A DNA stretch of 64,000 bases, taken from assembly GCA_949152475.1 (NCBI GenBank), contig OX424568.1:18823667-18887666 (forward strand), given 5' to 3'. The position numbers and the translations under genes are program-made. Below, piece by piece: positions 1-12,123 of the stretch (positions within the stretch are counted from its first letter, which is position 1; every line of letters starts with the position of its first letter). Under the pieces are notes generated by a model. It saw only the letters and a list, made by a program, of their open reading frames with translations. It did no database searches and was not told the origin of the DNA. This stretch comes from Terebella lapidaria. Lineage: Eukaryota > Annelida > Polychaeta > Terebellida > Terebellidae.

Positions 1-390
1 GAACTCAGACACTTGGCAATGAATGTCTAGGCACAAGGTACATGTAATCCCTAAAACCCTGTCGCCAATATGAGTGGGGTTTGTCATGCCAGACACGTGG
101 TGCTCCACTCATAAATAACGAGAGGACCGGTGCAGTGCTTCATAATGGGCAGGGAAACCTAAATTACTAGTAATAGGATCAAGGGTGTTGGGGAAGTGTC
201 GAGGGGGAGGGGGGTGGTAGAGGGAGATGGAAAGAAAATGAGAAAACAAAACTGCCAGTAAAGTGGATTTCTCGCCGGCAAAAACAGCCAAACACTTGGA
301 GAGTTTGTGTCCCTGGATTCCGGACAAAACCAGGGACCTATACCACGGTGATTGGACAGTGGGCCCACTTCACAGAGAGAGAGCGACCTT

Positions 391-905
391 CTCAAAAGCA
401 GGTCACAGCAGAAGGGGACCATCTCAAAAGCAGGTCACGACAGAAGGGGACCACCTCAGAAGCAGGTCACAGCAGAAGGGGACCATCTCAAAAACAGGTC
501 ACGACAGAAGGGGACCACCTCAGAAGCAGGTCACAGCAGAAGGGGACCATCTCAAAAGCAGGTTACAGCAGAAGGTGACAATCTCGAAAGCAGGTCATGA
601 CAGAAGGGGGCCATCTCAAAAGAAAGTCACAGCAGGAGGGGACCATCTCAAAAGCAGGTCACGGCAGAAGGGAACCATCTCAAAAACAGGTCACGGCAGG
701 AAGGGACCATCTCAAAAACAGGTCACGGCAGAAGGGGACCATCTCAAAAGCAGGTCATGGCAGAAGGGGACCATCTCAAAAGCAGGTCATGGCAGAAGGT
801 GACAATCTCGAAAGCAGGTCATGACAAAAGGGGGCCATCTCAAAAGAAAGTCACAGCAGGAGGGGACCATCTCAAAAGCAGGTCATGACAAACGGGGACC
901 ATCTC
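391..905 (+). repeat. 32-bp minisatellite in copy A
   Basis: About 16 head-to-tail units of 32 bp, each built on caggtcacagcagaagg followed by ggaccatctcaaaag. Successive caggtcac words fall at 399, 431 and 463. Because 32 is 2 modulo 3, three units make a 96-bp period, and all three forward frames stay open over stretches, giving overlapping reading frames of 75-179 codons. The frames translate the same repeat in different phases, so I do not call a protein here. Confidence 0.9.
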
Positions 906-2027
906 CACTTGCAAACATCTTGAGTTCACACTTGAGGTGCATTGTGCCGTGATTGAAGTTGTTTTTCTCGACAAATTTCCTTCTGACAGCACGTTGTTTT
1001 CCCAACGACTTTTACTCTGGGAAAGAGATGTTTCACATAAACAGAGGTCAAATGTTCACGGTGGCATATAAATGGAGGCTAATTCCTTGGGTGGCTATTG
1101 CATAATGGGCTGCTATTGATTTGCCAAGCCGCTGTGAACATCGCTTCACTGCGTTGGTAATTTCCGAGGCTCATGAGTTATAAATCACAACGGGTAGAGT
1201 CCTAAGACGAGAGACAGCTGGTGCAGGAGGCTTGAATTAAACACGAGATACATGTACGTGCCGTCTGACAAGTAACGTGAACGTCAAAACATTGGCACAA
1301 CAAGATACACATCACGGTTTATGGTAATAAATCATCATAACACAACAGGTAAACATGAAATCAATGTAGTTACATATACATGAAATGATGCCATATATAT
1401 GTACATGTAATATGTGAACCATCTTTTATTGATCAAATATTTTTTGCAGAGAACAGAATGAATCGTTTGACCTGAATATAACAACACTTGCAAAAAATAT
1501 TAAATCGCAATACCAGTTACTAATCATGATTATGTAGTTGCTTTAACGTAGCACAATAGACATCGTGGATACATGCAAAATGCAATTAGCACCACAATGG
1601 ATCAAAAGACAGACCACTTATTGAACATGACTTGTCCGCTGCATGAGGAAGACGAAGGAAATCCATTTCTCCGAAACAGAATCGTTCATAGAAATCCACT
1701 GATTATTAAATTATCTTCTCCTTTATGTTAATGCCTTTGACTGACAATGATTGTTAATACAATAGCTATGTTCATTGGATGGTGAGCTGGAGCCAAACGC
1801 AAGTAATTAATATTTCTGATTGGAGATCAATATCGTTGGATTGTGACATGTGGGCCATGGTTCAGCTTACTTTCGGGAATATTACAGGTATTTCCCTTTG
1901 AGGGCAAACATCACTAGCAGTGCAGAAAGGTTGTTGGTTTAATGATCGATATTATCACAATCTCTCGCCGCCATTGTTTGTAAAGTCATTATTTATTGTA
2001 CTTTATCCCATATGAACGTAATTCCAA

Positions 2028-3984
2028 ACTAGACGTGAAGGCCTAGAGGCCTTGGGGCATTTCGATACACAACACAATCACAGGTGAACTGTTTATTACT
2101 GACAACTCTGCAGCCAAAATGATTATGTAGATACATCCATTTCAATCCAAGACGACGGATCAAGTTGACTCAACATACCCCTAAGACATATTTGCCTAGT
2201 GTCACGAGCTCTATGACAAACCGTTTCCGAGATATCGAAGAAAACGAAAAATGCCGACTCAGCAGAAAAATTCAAGGTCAAGGTAAAAGGTCATCCCTAA
2301 TACCCTTAAGACATGTTTGTCTAGGTCGACGAGTCCGAAAATAATGTCCGTTTCGGTCTACGACGCACCGTTTCCGAGATATCCAAGAAAACGAAAAATG
2401 CTGACTCGGCAAAAAAATTTCGGGTCAAGGTCAAAGTTCATCCATAATACCCTTCAGACATGTTTGTCTAGGGTGACGAGTCCGAAAATAACGTCCGTTT
2501 CGCTCTACGACACACCGTTTCCAAGATATTGAAGAAAACGAAAAATGCCGACTCGGCAAAAAAAATTCGGGTCAAGGTCAAAGTTCATCCATAATACCCT
2601 TTAGACATGTTTGTCTAGGTCGCCGAGTCCGAAAATAACGTCCGTTTCGCTCTACGGTGCACCGTTTCCTAGATATCGACGAAAACGAAAAATGCCGACT
2701 CGGCAAAAAAATTTCAGGTCAAGGTCAAAGTTCATCCATAATACCCCTTAGACATGTTTGTCTAGGTCGACGAGTCCGAAAATGACGTCCGTTTCGCTCT
2801 ACGACGCACCATTTCCGAGATATCGAAGAAAACGGAAAATGCCGACTCGGCAAAAAAATTTCCGGTCAAGGTCAAAGTTCATCCATAATACCCTTTAGAC
2901 ATGTTTGTCTAGGGTGACGAATCCAAAAATAAAGTCCGTTTCGCTCTATGACGCACCGTTCCCGAGATATCGACGAAAATGAAAAATGCCGACTCGGCAA
3001 AAAAATTTCCAGTCAAGGTCAAAGTTCATCCATAATACAATTTAGACATGTTTGTCTAGGTCGACGAGTCCGAAAATAACGTCCGTTTCGCTCTACGACG
3101 CACCGTTTCCATGTTATCGAAGAAAACGAAAAATGTCGACTCGGCAAAAAAATTTCGGGTCAAGGTCAAAGTTCATCCATAATAACCCTTAGACATATTT
3201 GTCTAGGGTGGCGAGTCCGAAAATAACGTCCGATTCGCTCTACGACGCACCGTTTCCGAGATATCGACGAAAACGAAAAATGCCGACTCGGCAGAAAAAT
3301 TCAAGGTCAAGGTCAAAGGTCATCTGTAATACCCTTAAGACATGTTTGTCTAGGTCGACGAGTCCGAAAATGACGTCCGTTTCGCTCTACGACACACCAT
3401 TTCCGAGATATCGAAGAAAACGAAAAATGCCGACTCGGCGAAAAAAATTTGGGTCTAGGTCAAAGTTCATCCATAATACCCCTAAGACATGTTTGTCTAG
3501 GTCGACGAGTCCGAAAATAACGTCCGTTTCGCTCTACGACGCACCGTTTCCGAGATATGCAATGAGCCTCAAGGATGACTCATCAAAATTGTTTTTGGCC
3601 TCTGGGTCAAAGGTCGTTCAAGGTATTGACCCCGTAATCGATAGGGCTCCTCTGCGACACTATATCAACATATATGTCAAGTTTCAGAATGGTAGCACAA
3701 GTACTTTTCGAGTTATCATCCGGAAACCATTTGACTCAAAATTCATCCTCACGGACTAACCGGACCTCGAAGCCGGCTCCAAAACAATAGGGTTCATCTA
3801 TGTTATATATGTGATAACTGGTGAAAATTTTTCGAAGATTCGTCAAGGCGTTCTTAAGTTATCGTCCGGAAACCGAAAAGTGAAAAAAAAAAAAAAAAAA
3901 AAAATGAAAAAAAAAAAAGAAAAAAAAAAAAAAAAAAAAATTCTGACAAAACCATAAGGACATTTCGTGCCGAAATGCCCTAAT
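2028..3984 (+). mobile_element. Element B: Helentron-like non-autonomous element with 147-bp satellite core
   Basis: The left end has a short hairpin (aaggcctagaggcctt, about 2038-2053) followed by the word ggggcatttcg (2054-2064). The right end is a hairpin, aggacatttcg / cgaaatgccct (3958-3981), whose arm is the inverted form of the left word. Between the ends lie about ten 147-bp satellite units, a non-repeated stretch (3560-3880) and a long A-rich tract (3884-3941). A second copy with the same ends lies at 31529-32733. The paralogous site in copy A' (about 9480-9530) lacks it. Hairpin ends with subterminal inverted repeats and tandem cores are known from Helentron-associated elements. That class assignment is inference, and no Rep/helicase is present. 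Confidence 0.7.
2164..3560 (+). repeat. 147-bp satellite units inside element B
   Basis: The landmark acatgtttgtctag recurs at 2311, 2458, 2605, 2752, 2899, 3046, 3193, 3340 and 3487, always 147 bp apart. A shorter or more diverged unit precedes at about 2186. Each unit contains a GAGATATCGA-like core, a CCGACTCGGC palindrome and a run of A. Since 147 is 49 codons, one frame stays open through several units (2317-2532 and 3199-3759), but stops occur in other units. The open frames follow from the period length and are not evidence of a gene. Confidence 0.9.
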
Positions 3985-4105
3985 TAGAAAATTTCTTATG
4001 TTCCTGGCATAATTATCATGCAGATTATAAACATGATTCCCATTGATTACCATTACATGTATATTCAATGTTTGCCTCATTTACATATTCATGACCACCA
4101 TAACC

Positions 4106-7100
4106 AAGATAATCAGATCAGATCATGTTTATTATCCAGTGTTATCCCGACTTCCTATGACATTAAACGGACGGATAACAGAGCTGCAATGCTGAAACAT
4201 TATGCTACAAAGTCCTAACTATCCGTTGTCCTTGGGCACACCATATAGAGTCCACACTGCCGTCACACGATTGTACCTAACGAAAAGCGAAAGCTGATCA
4301 TCAACGAAACAAAATCCTCTAATGTTCTCACGGAGGTTTTGCGTGCAAACTTGCCGAGTCTTTTTTCACGGTGATAAGTCAAGATCATCAGGTGAGTTGT
4401 TGCCTTGTAATTACGCCCTTTGCTTCTGGCTCAGTCGATTACGAAGGCAACATTCAAGGTGACAACAATGACGATGGAATGAACGAAGGAAGATGAGGAC
4501 TGTGACAGTGGGAGCCACCGATTGGTGCGAATACTCATCATTGAAGGGGGAAATGGCCTGATATTTCGTGGAATCACTGAAAGACTTACTCTGGCAGTGG
4601 TAGAAGAAAGAGATATTGGGGATGTTCATATCTGCGAATAACAGAAACAACAACAGCGTTGGACGCTCGGTCGGTCGGTCGGTCCCGTTGGTTAAATGGC
4701 CGCGTGTTCCCGTGAAGTGCATCAACACATTAAATGAAGAGTGATATGCTGAAAACGAACCCGGGATTAGGTATAATGAGAAGTCCATTAGCTCAGTCAT
4801 GTGAGGATTCTCTGGAACCTTGGGTGAGGAGAAAGGGAAGAAAACGGGGCCTAGTATCAAATCTTCCCCATATACTCAAAATCCCCCCCATATCCAGCCC
4901 TCATCCTCCTTTAGATTGCACCCATCAACACGTCAATTCTTCACATACCCCAAGTAAAATTATCCTGGACTCACACATGAAAGGCTCTCGTCCAAACTTG
5001 AACCATGTGACATCGACACATCAATGGAGGACTTGAGGTCACGGGCGTTCATTCCCAATTACCAACAAGTTCGTGGGGGGAAACAGCTCATGATTCGTGC
5101 TTTGATTGCTGGATTTGTGCCCAATTAAGTAAATATATACAATGTCATGTAAGAAAGACATGCAAAGACAACATTTCATTCCATCAGATATACACAATAC
5201 CACTTTATCTATAGGGGTATGATCTCAAGTCAAGTTTGGTAACCGAGGAAGCCCTGACAACACGGATGTGTAACGTGATGTAACCACGGAATCTGGCTGC
5301 GGAAAACGTCTCTTACTTCAGGAAATGAGCTCCAGGGTTCACATTTCCCTTCAGCGATATTCTGGCTCATGACATTTTGGTTTCTGTCACGGTGGACATG
5401 CGATTCATTTCCTGGGTCCAAATGAGAGAAGGCTTTGGGTTGGGGTTGGGGGGGGGGGGGGTGGCTAAGGTTTCTGTGGTAATGTATGGCTGAGTATGTC
5501 ATGTTTGACAGCAGAAGATGAATTGCTGACAGTAGTATGTCAGTTGGACTGGTAATCTTGGTGTATGTAATTTGTCGAAGATTGCACCCAGCTAATGGTC
5601 TTAGTTTAGATTGTTCAAAACACACTAATCAACAGCAGACCAAAACTTACAATAATTTACAGTATTAGAACATACACATGTCTTCACAATCAATGAATGG
5701 GTTCTGAATAGATGAGAAATAAGGCATCTCCACATGCTGTTTGAACAAGTGACTGCATTCCCTCATGTCTCCGATGTCATGTTTGCACCAAGGCCTTCAC
5801 AAGCACGGAATGATCCCCATTCTTGGACACATACCAGCGTTAGTGGAGCAATGTCGTGACTCGATCATGACAGCTAGAATCCAAGCGATGTGCCTACTCG
5901 GGAAAAAATTCGTCTGAAGCACGCGAGACACAAGATCCCCACCTGGTGCCACGGGATAGTTCAAGGGACAACGGAGAGTGTCGAGAGGGGTCAAACAAAC
6001 AAAACAACGCTAATAACTGGGCGAATTCGGGGAAAATCGTGCCCCCAAGGCACTTGAGTACGACACTCTTGCGCTCATAAAATGCGAGTGAGCAAACTCC
6101 GCCGTGGGTTGACAAGCGCCCCCTATTATCAATAATTAGATAGATTTGTTGACGAAGAATGGACCTAATCACCTTTTCCGTGGAGAGGTTTCGGGGTTTC
6201 GACCCTGGGAACTTGTAGGACTTCACAGTGACGTTAATCTAATCGAGGGTCACAAGAGAGAGGGAATTATACAACATTTCTATTGTATATGTCAGGAACC
6301 ATGCATGTATGAATCAAACAACTGGCTGTGGATGCAAAAATTGGTAATTCTGGGTAAAATTTGGTTATTTTCACATTGAATTTCTATTATTCTACCTAAA
6401 TCTCAAAATCAGTTTTTTAAATTGTGTTGTTTTACAAGAAATGTTTCTATGTAATGACGCTCTGGGATGTTCATGGAAAATTACATTACTTTTAGTTTAT
6501 GACATATTCATAATCTTTTTTTCAATGTGTTTTCTAAGAGCTTCGACAACACGCAGAATGTCTGGCTTCTCTACCCATAAATCACAAAAAAGTCACTCAA
6601 CCAGTCACTGCTGTAGAACCCCAAGTCCCCGGGTAAACCCCTACACCCTGACTCTAGTCTGCCCACTATCTGGACGGATGGACATGTAGCATCCAAGCCC
6701 AGTCTTCATTGTGTTTGTCTGAAGCCTACAATACCTCGACCGACCGACCGACCGGCCCACAGCATTAGTGAGTGAGTGACTGTGACAAACAGAACTCTGA
6801 ACGATGGTCAGAAAAACGACCCAGCGTAAATCGTCAACGTGACTGCTGGAAAGGTCAGGGCGACGAAACTAACCCCCAATGAAAAATTCATGCTATCTAT
6901 GTGATATACGAATTTACGGGGGATTTTCCGGTGTAGGGGAATTACCGCCCTTGACTGACTGATGAGGAGATACAGCTTCCAGCGAGGTCCAGTACATGAG
7001 GTCCCCAACATTCAGGACCTGCAGTTTTCCGGGAGTTGACCTGAGGGAACCAAGAGAATGGCGCAGTTTGGTTCGGAGAAGAGGAGGGGGGCGGCTTTTG

Positions 7101-7518
7101 ACGTAAGCGGGAGGTGAGAGGTTGTCCACGGTCACGAGCGAGAATTTGGCAGAGGGATTGTGCGTGTTTTACGCGGGTGCAGTAGCTTGACGTAGGTCAG
7201 AGCCCCTCTTCACCATATTCAGGAGCGGGCGACGGATTATGCAATCTACATCGTTCGTTTTTTCAATGATGGTGTATAAATTCCAGGATTTGCTGTCACT
7301 ACAGTTTTCCTGCACAGCGCACTAAAAGCAATTACCCATAAATCCTAGACACCATTGGCACTTTTTTTCATACCCCGTGAGATGTGATATACCATTGACT
7401 TTATCATGCCCACTGACTGAAACTGTCAACATGTCCTCCATTCAAGTAACCAATAATTGAGGATTTAACATTCAACTCGGGCTCGAAAAATGTATACGCG
7501 TGCATGACAAACATCACG
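4106..7518. other. Non-repeated stretch, no gene recognised
   Basis: No coding segment or RNA gene is recognisable. There are GGTC/GACC microsatellites in opposite orientation at about 4670 and 6738, and a poly-G run at about 5448-5461. Minus-strand open frames at 4411-4860 and 6914-7135 have no recognised motif. The latter includes a possible acceptor (ttccctcag) but no confirmed partner. The stretch probably belongs to DGK intron 3. Confidence 0.5.
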
Positions 7519-9645
7519 GAACTCAGACACTTGGCAATGAATGTCTAGGCACAAGGTAATCCCTAAAACCCTGTCGCCAATATGAGTGGGGTTTGTCATG
7601 CCAGACACGTGGTGCTCCACTCATAAATAACGAGAGGACCGGTGTAGTGCTTCATAATGGGCAGGGAAACCTAAAATAATAGGATCAAGGGTGTTGGGGA
7701 AGTGTGGAGGGGGTGGGGGGGGGAGGGGTAGAAGGAGATGGAAAGAAAATGAGAAAACAAAACTGCCGGTAAAGTGGATTTCTCGCGGCAAAAAACAGCC
7801 AAATACTTGGAGAGTTTGCGTCCCTGGATTCCGCACAAAACCAGGGACCTATACCACGATGACTGGACACTGGGCCCACTTCACAGAGACGGCGACCTTC
7901 TCAAAAGCAGGTCACGGCAGAAGGGGGCTATGTCAAAAGCAGGTCACAGCAGAAGGGGACCATCTCAAAAGCAGGTCATGGCAGAAGAGGACCATCTCAA
8001 AAGCAGATCATGGCAGAAGAGGACCATCTCAAAAGCAGATCACGGCAGAAGGGGACCATCTCAAAAGCAGGTCATAGCAGAAGGGGACCATCTCAAAAGC
8101 AGGTCATGGCAGAAGGGTACCATCTCAAAAGCAGGTCATGGCAGAAGGGGACCATCTCAAAAGCAGGTCACAGCAGAAGGGGACCATCTCAAAAGCAGGT
8201 CATGGCAGAAGGGGACCATCTCAAAAGCAGGTCATGGCAGAAGGGGACCATCTCAAAAGCAGGTTACAGCAGATGGGGACAATCTCGAAAGCAGGTCATG
8301 ACAGAAGGGGGCCATCTCAAAAGAAAGTCACAGCAGGAGGGGACCATCTCAAAAGCAGGTCATGACAAACGGGGGCCATCTCCACTTGCAAACATCTTGA
8401 GTTCACACTTGAGGTGCATTGTGCCGTGAATGAAGCTGTTTTTCTCGACACCTTTCCTTTCGACAGGTCGTTGTTTTTCCAACGACTTTTACTCTGGGAA
8501 AAAGATGTTTCACATAAACAGAGGTCAAATGTTCACGGTGGCATATAAATGGAGGCTAATTCCTTGGGTGGCTATTGCATAATGGGCTGCTATCGATTTG
8601 CCAAGCCGCTGTGAACATCGCTTCACTGCGTTGGTAATTTCCGAGGCTCATGAGTTATAAATCACAACGGGTAGAGTCCCAAGGCGGGAGACAGCTGGTG
8701 CAGAAGGCTTGAATTATACAGGAGATACGTGCCGTCTGACAAAGAAACGTGAACGTCAAAACATTGGTATACCAAGATTCACATCACAGTCATCATGACA
8801 ATAAATAATAACATACAGTTAAACATAAAATCAATGTCATGTAATGTCGTTATACATAATACATGTATCAACGTAATATTTGAACTGTCTTTTAGTGATC
8901 AAATATTTTTCAAGGAAAAACAAAATGAATCGTTCGACCTGAATATATCATCTATCACAATACCAGTTACTAATCACGATTATGCAGTTGCTCTAATGTG
9001 GCACAAGGGACATCGTGGATACATTTATTGAACATTGTCCTCTTCCTGAGGACGACAAAGGAAATCAATTTCTCTGAAACAGAAGCGATCATAGAAATCC
9101 ACTGATTATTAGATTATCTGCTCCTTTTATGTTAATGCCTTTGACTGACAACAGGAACCCATACGGCTTTCTGCTGACAATGATCGCAAATACCACAGCT
9201 ATGTTCATTGGACACTCAGCTTGAGCCAAACGCAAGTAATTAGTATTTATCATTAGCAATCAATATCATTGCATTGTGATATGTGGGCCATGGTTCAGTT
9301 TTGGGAATATCACAGGTATTTCCCGTTCAGGGCAAACATCGCTGGCAGTGCAGAAAGATTGTTGGTTTAATGATCGATATTGTCGCATTACTCTTGCTTC
9401 CATTGTTTGTAAAGTCTGATCTGTATTTTCCTGTGGCCATTATGAAAGTCATTATTTATTGCACTTTATCCTATATTTGAACAATGGTAATATTCGGAGC
9501 TCAACGAGATAATCGCCAAGAAATGAACAAATGCTGGAATTGTAAAATTTGGAGTATCTTTCTAGCATATTTATCATGCAGATTTGTTTTTAACATGAAC
9601 ACAAATGTTTATTTCACCTTCAACATGTTCATGAAGGCGTAACCA
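7519..9645 (+). repeat. Segmental duplication, copy A'
   Basis: Direct repeat of 1-4105, in the same orientation and about 7.5 kb downstream. It carries its own 32-bp minisatellite, some extra short insertions (for example near 9417-9450) and no element B. The homology fades after the shared cataacc/cgtaacc word at about 9645. This copy records the pre-insertion state of the locus. Confidence 0.85.
7893..8395 (+). repeat. 32-bp minisatellite in copy A'
   Basis: Same 32-bp unit and strand as the array at 391-905, with about 15-16 units. Unit variants (cac/cat at one site, aca/gca at another) are arranged differently from copy A, so the two arrays have gained, lost or converted units since the duplication. 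Confidence 0.9.
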
Positions 9646-10338
9646 TTTTTATGTGAAAACCCGTCTTGGCATGCCTCAAGCTATTATTGGTTACTATGCA
9701 AACTATGCCAACTGGAGGCAGCGTTAGCTGGTTGCCATGGTAACATGCAAAACAGACACTCACCTGAAAACTATGGTTGACATTTTTGACGCTACATTCA
9801 GCTACGCTACAGTCAAGCAGTTCAATCTCATCGTATATCACAGTCTGCAATTTACAAACATTAAATTGTTATCCTCCTATACATATTTGTTTTTGATCTC
9901 TTTTTTTCATGATTCAGATAAAATTATATATTTATGTTAGCGAAATTCATAGGGAGCAGCTAATATCAATACAAACAGTTATTACAATTTCATAAACAAG
10001 ACAAAAAGTTAAGCATGGACGCAAATATTTCGAAAAATGGAGTTGAGAACATAGCACCAAGGGTGCTGTAGCTTACCGGCAATCATGAGAAACGCAGAGT
10101 ATTGATTTTCCAACATATACATTGTTACACTGATCTTGAACTCTAATTGTCAAAAAATGTTCGTAAATGTTGCTGGAAACACATTTTCTGTATGGACTAT
10201 AGTACGAAATCAAATTACACATCACAAAGGTACATGAAGAGAATCTTATACATGATTTTGAGAAAAACTGTCTGAATAGATTTAGACAAAATGGCCACCA
10301 AAGACAAATTTCATCGTTTTTGACCTTCCAAGGTCATT

Positions 10339-10677
10339 ATAATAATGAGCATTTTATAGTCTAGGATCACCAACTCAAGTCGGTCTCTCTGACTGCACAA
10401 TTATTATCCCCGGCAGACCTGTTCACTCCGACACATACTCAACCTCCTGGGAGGCATACAGCTCCATGTGCAGCCATTATTTGGCGCAGGGAAACTGTGC
10501 ATACACAATTGCCATCTCTGTCTATTGCCAGGTGCCCAATTATACTGTTTGGGTGAACAGCATACAGCAGCGCAGGTGAATGCACAAACAGGGTCACCCA
10601 TCCATGTATTACCCACGCCTAGCGTTGCTTAACTTCGGTGATCTTACGGGTACCGGTGTGTCATGCGCTACAAGGCC
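10339..10677 (-). mobile_element. 5S rRNA-derived SINE (SINE3-type head)
   Basis: Read on the minus strand, the element starts at the 5S-like 5' end near 10677. It carries box A gaagttaagcaacgc (10622-10636), an intermediate element and box C tacatggatgggtgacc (10592-10608) at 5S spacing. A body of about 250 bp of other sequence follows and ends in an ATT-rich tail at 10339-10346. A 6-bp direct repeat, gtcatt, flanks it (10333-10338 and 10678-10683). The uninterrupted sequence is seen in the sister repeat of element C near 11480. It is therefore a complete retroposed SINE with an internal RNA polymerase III promoter, not a functional 5S gene. Confidence 0.85.
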
Positions 10678-10699
10678 GTCATTGAAGGTCAAATTCAAG

Positions 10700-11031
10700 C
10701 TGGGCTCACTCTAGCTGATCGCACTGTAGCATTTTGCTAATCAAAGGCTTGAAATGCTAAACAGAAATAGCTTGCTTTCGCACAATTTGTGAAAGTGTAA
10801 TTGGCGCTGTCATAAAAAATTATACTTTTTCATAATAATTAATAGTCTGACTCTTGCATTTCTTTCAATCATCATAATCATTGAAGTACTTTTGTCAGTT
10901 ATTGAATAGTCCTTTGTACAATGCGGTATACATGCAAGAATTGTTGCTAAAGGAAATTGTAAAATGCTAAAAGAAATTTGAAGTCTTTAGTAATTTTTGA
11001 TAAGCAAAATTTGTCACTAGAGTGAGCCCAG
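10700..11031 (+). mobile_element. 332-bp TIR element (MITE) nested in element C
   Basis: It has perfect 15-bp terminal inverted repeats (ctgggctcactctag at 10700-10714 and its inverse at 11017-11031), flanked by a 5-bp target duplication tcaag (10695-10699 and 11032-11036). The sister repeat unit at about 11490 reads straight through (aaattcaaggtcatc), which shows the empty site. The interior is AT-rich and non-coding. The superfamily is not assigned. Confidence 0.85.
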
Positions 11032-12123
11032 TCAAGGTCATCATTCAAACCGCATTATATGATTTCCCATTTGAATGTGCCAATACTTAGGCTCTATTTT
11101 GAAGTCTTCTATGAGTTTACTCCGCACAGCTCCCATTATGAAGGAAAAATTGGGTGAAATTTTCGAAGTCCAAAAAATTTCTCAATGGCCAAAAAAATTT
11201 TTTTTTTTTTTTTTTTGCTGGAAATGGCTCAAAACGAATAGTGACTTGATTTTGGACAAAAAAAATTTTTTTTGCTGACCCGTCAAAAATTTAAAATGGC
11301 CGCCACACGCAGACAGGCGATTCAAGGGTAACTAAACTTATACACGTCATAGAGGTACATGAGGGGAATGTTTTAAAACAAAAATCTCGAAACTGATCAC
11401 ACAGTTTTTGAGAAAATGGCCATCAAGTCCAGAATTGGTCATTTTTCGACAAAAAAAGGTCGTTTTGACCTTCCAAGGTCATTGAAGGTCAAATTCAAGG
11501 TCATCACTCAAACCGCAATATATGGTTTCCCATTTGAATGTGCCATTACTTAGGCTCTATCTTCAAGTGTTCTATGAGTTTACTCTGCACAGCTCCCATT
11601 ATGAAGGAAAATTGGGTGAAATTTTCTAAGTCCAAAAAATTTTTCAATGGCCAAAAAAAAATTTTTTTATTTTTTGCTGGAAATGGCTCAAAACGAATAG
11701 TGACTTGATTTGGGACAAAAAAATTTTTTTTCGCCGACCCGTCAAAAAATCAAAATGGCCGCCACACGCAGACCGGCGATTCAAGGGCAACGAAACTTAT
11801 ACACATCATAAAGGTACATAAGAGGAATGTTTTGAAACAAAAATCTCAAAACTGATCAGACAGTTTTTGAGAAAATGGCCTCCAAAGTCCAAAATTGGCA
11901 ATTTTTCGTCAAAAATGGCCGCCAAATCGGCAAAAACGATTCAATCAAAAAAATTAAAAAAACGTCTTTAGATACTGGCCCAAGGTATGTTCTGACAAAT
12001 TTATGGGGAAATTCATCACGTCAAAAAAAAGTTACAGACCCGGACGGACGACGGACGGACGACGGACGGACGACGGACGAAATACCACGACAATAGCTTA
12101 TCGGCCCAAAGGGCCGGTAAGCT

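Larger units (their letters stand above)
1..4105 (+). repeat. Segmental duplication, copy A (interrupted by element B)
   Basis: This segment is nearly the same as 7519-9645 in the same orientation. The two copies start with the same word (gaactcagacacttggcaat) at 1 and 7519, share the 32-bp minisatellite, and stay alignable to about 2020. After the element at 2028-3984 the alignment resumes at about 3985-4105 (shared word tatcatgcagatt). The window edge cuts the left end, so the true copy may be longer. No exon was recognised in it. It probably lies within intron 3 of the minus-strand DGK gene. Confidence 0.85.
10053..12123 (+). mobile_element. Element C: Helentron-like non-autonomous element with internal direct repeats
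   Basis: The left end has a hairpin, agcacc-aag-ggtgct (10053-10067), followed by tagcttaccggc (10069-10080). The right end is a hairpin, agcttatcggccc-aaa-gggccggtaagct (12095-12123), whose arm repeats the left word in inverse. The core contains about 465-bp direct repeats (compare 11036-11480 with 11500-11930) and ends in a gacggacg microsatellite (12045-12080). The architecture matches element B, but the sequence is unrelated. Two other elements are nested inside (10339-10677 and 10700-11031). No protein-coding capacity was seen. The Helentron-like class is an inference from structure. Confidence 0.65.

Noticed and set aside
263-802. 179-codon frame in the 32-bp minisatellite
   Set aside because: All three forward frames give the same kind of repeat peptide, and the number of units differs between the duplicate copies.
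3199-3759. 186-codon frame in the 147-bp satellite
   Set aside because: It stays open because 147 is divisible by 3. Other units have stops in the same frame, and the frame runs on into unrelated 3' sequence of the element.
4411-4860. 149-codon minus-strand frame
   Set aside because: It includes a translated GGTC microsatellite and has no motif or splice partner.
10587-10677. Functional 5S rRNA gene
   Set aside because: The 5S part is diverged, runs into a non-5S body, and has an ATT tail and target duplication. It is a SINE.
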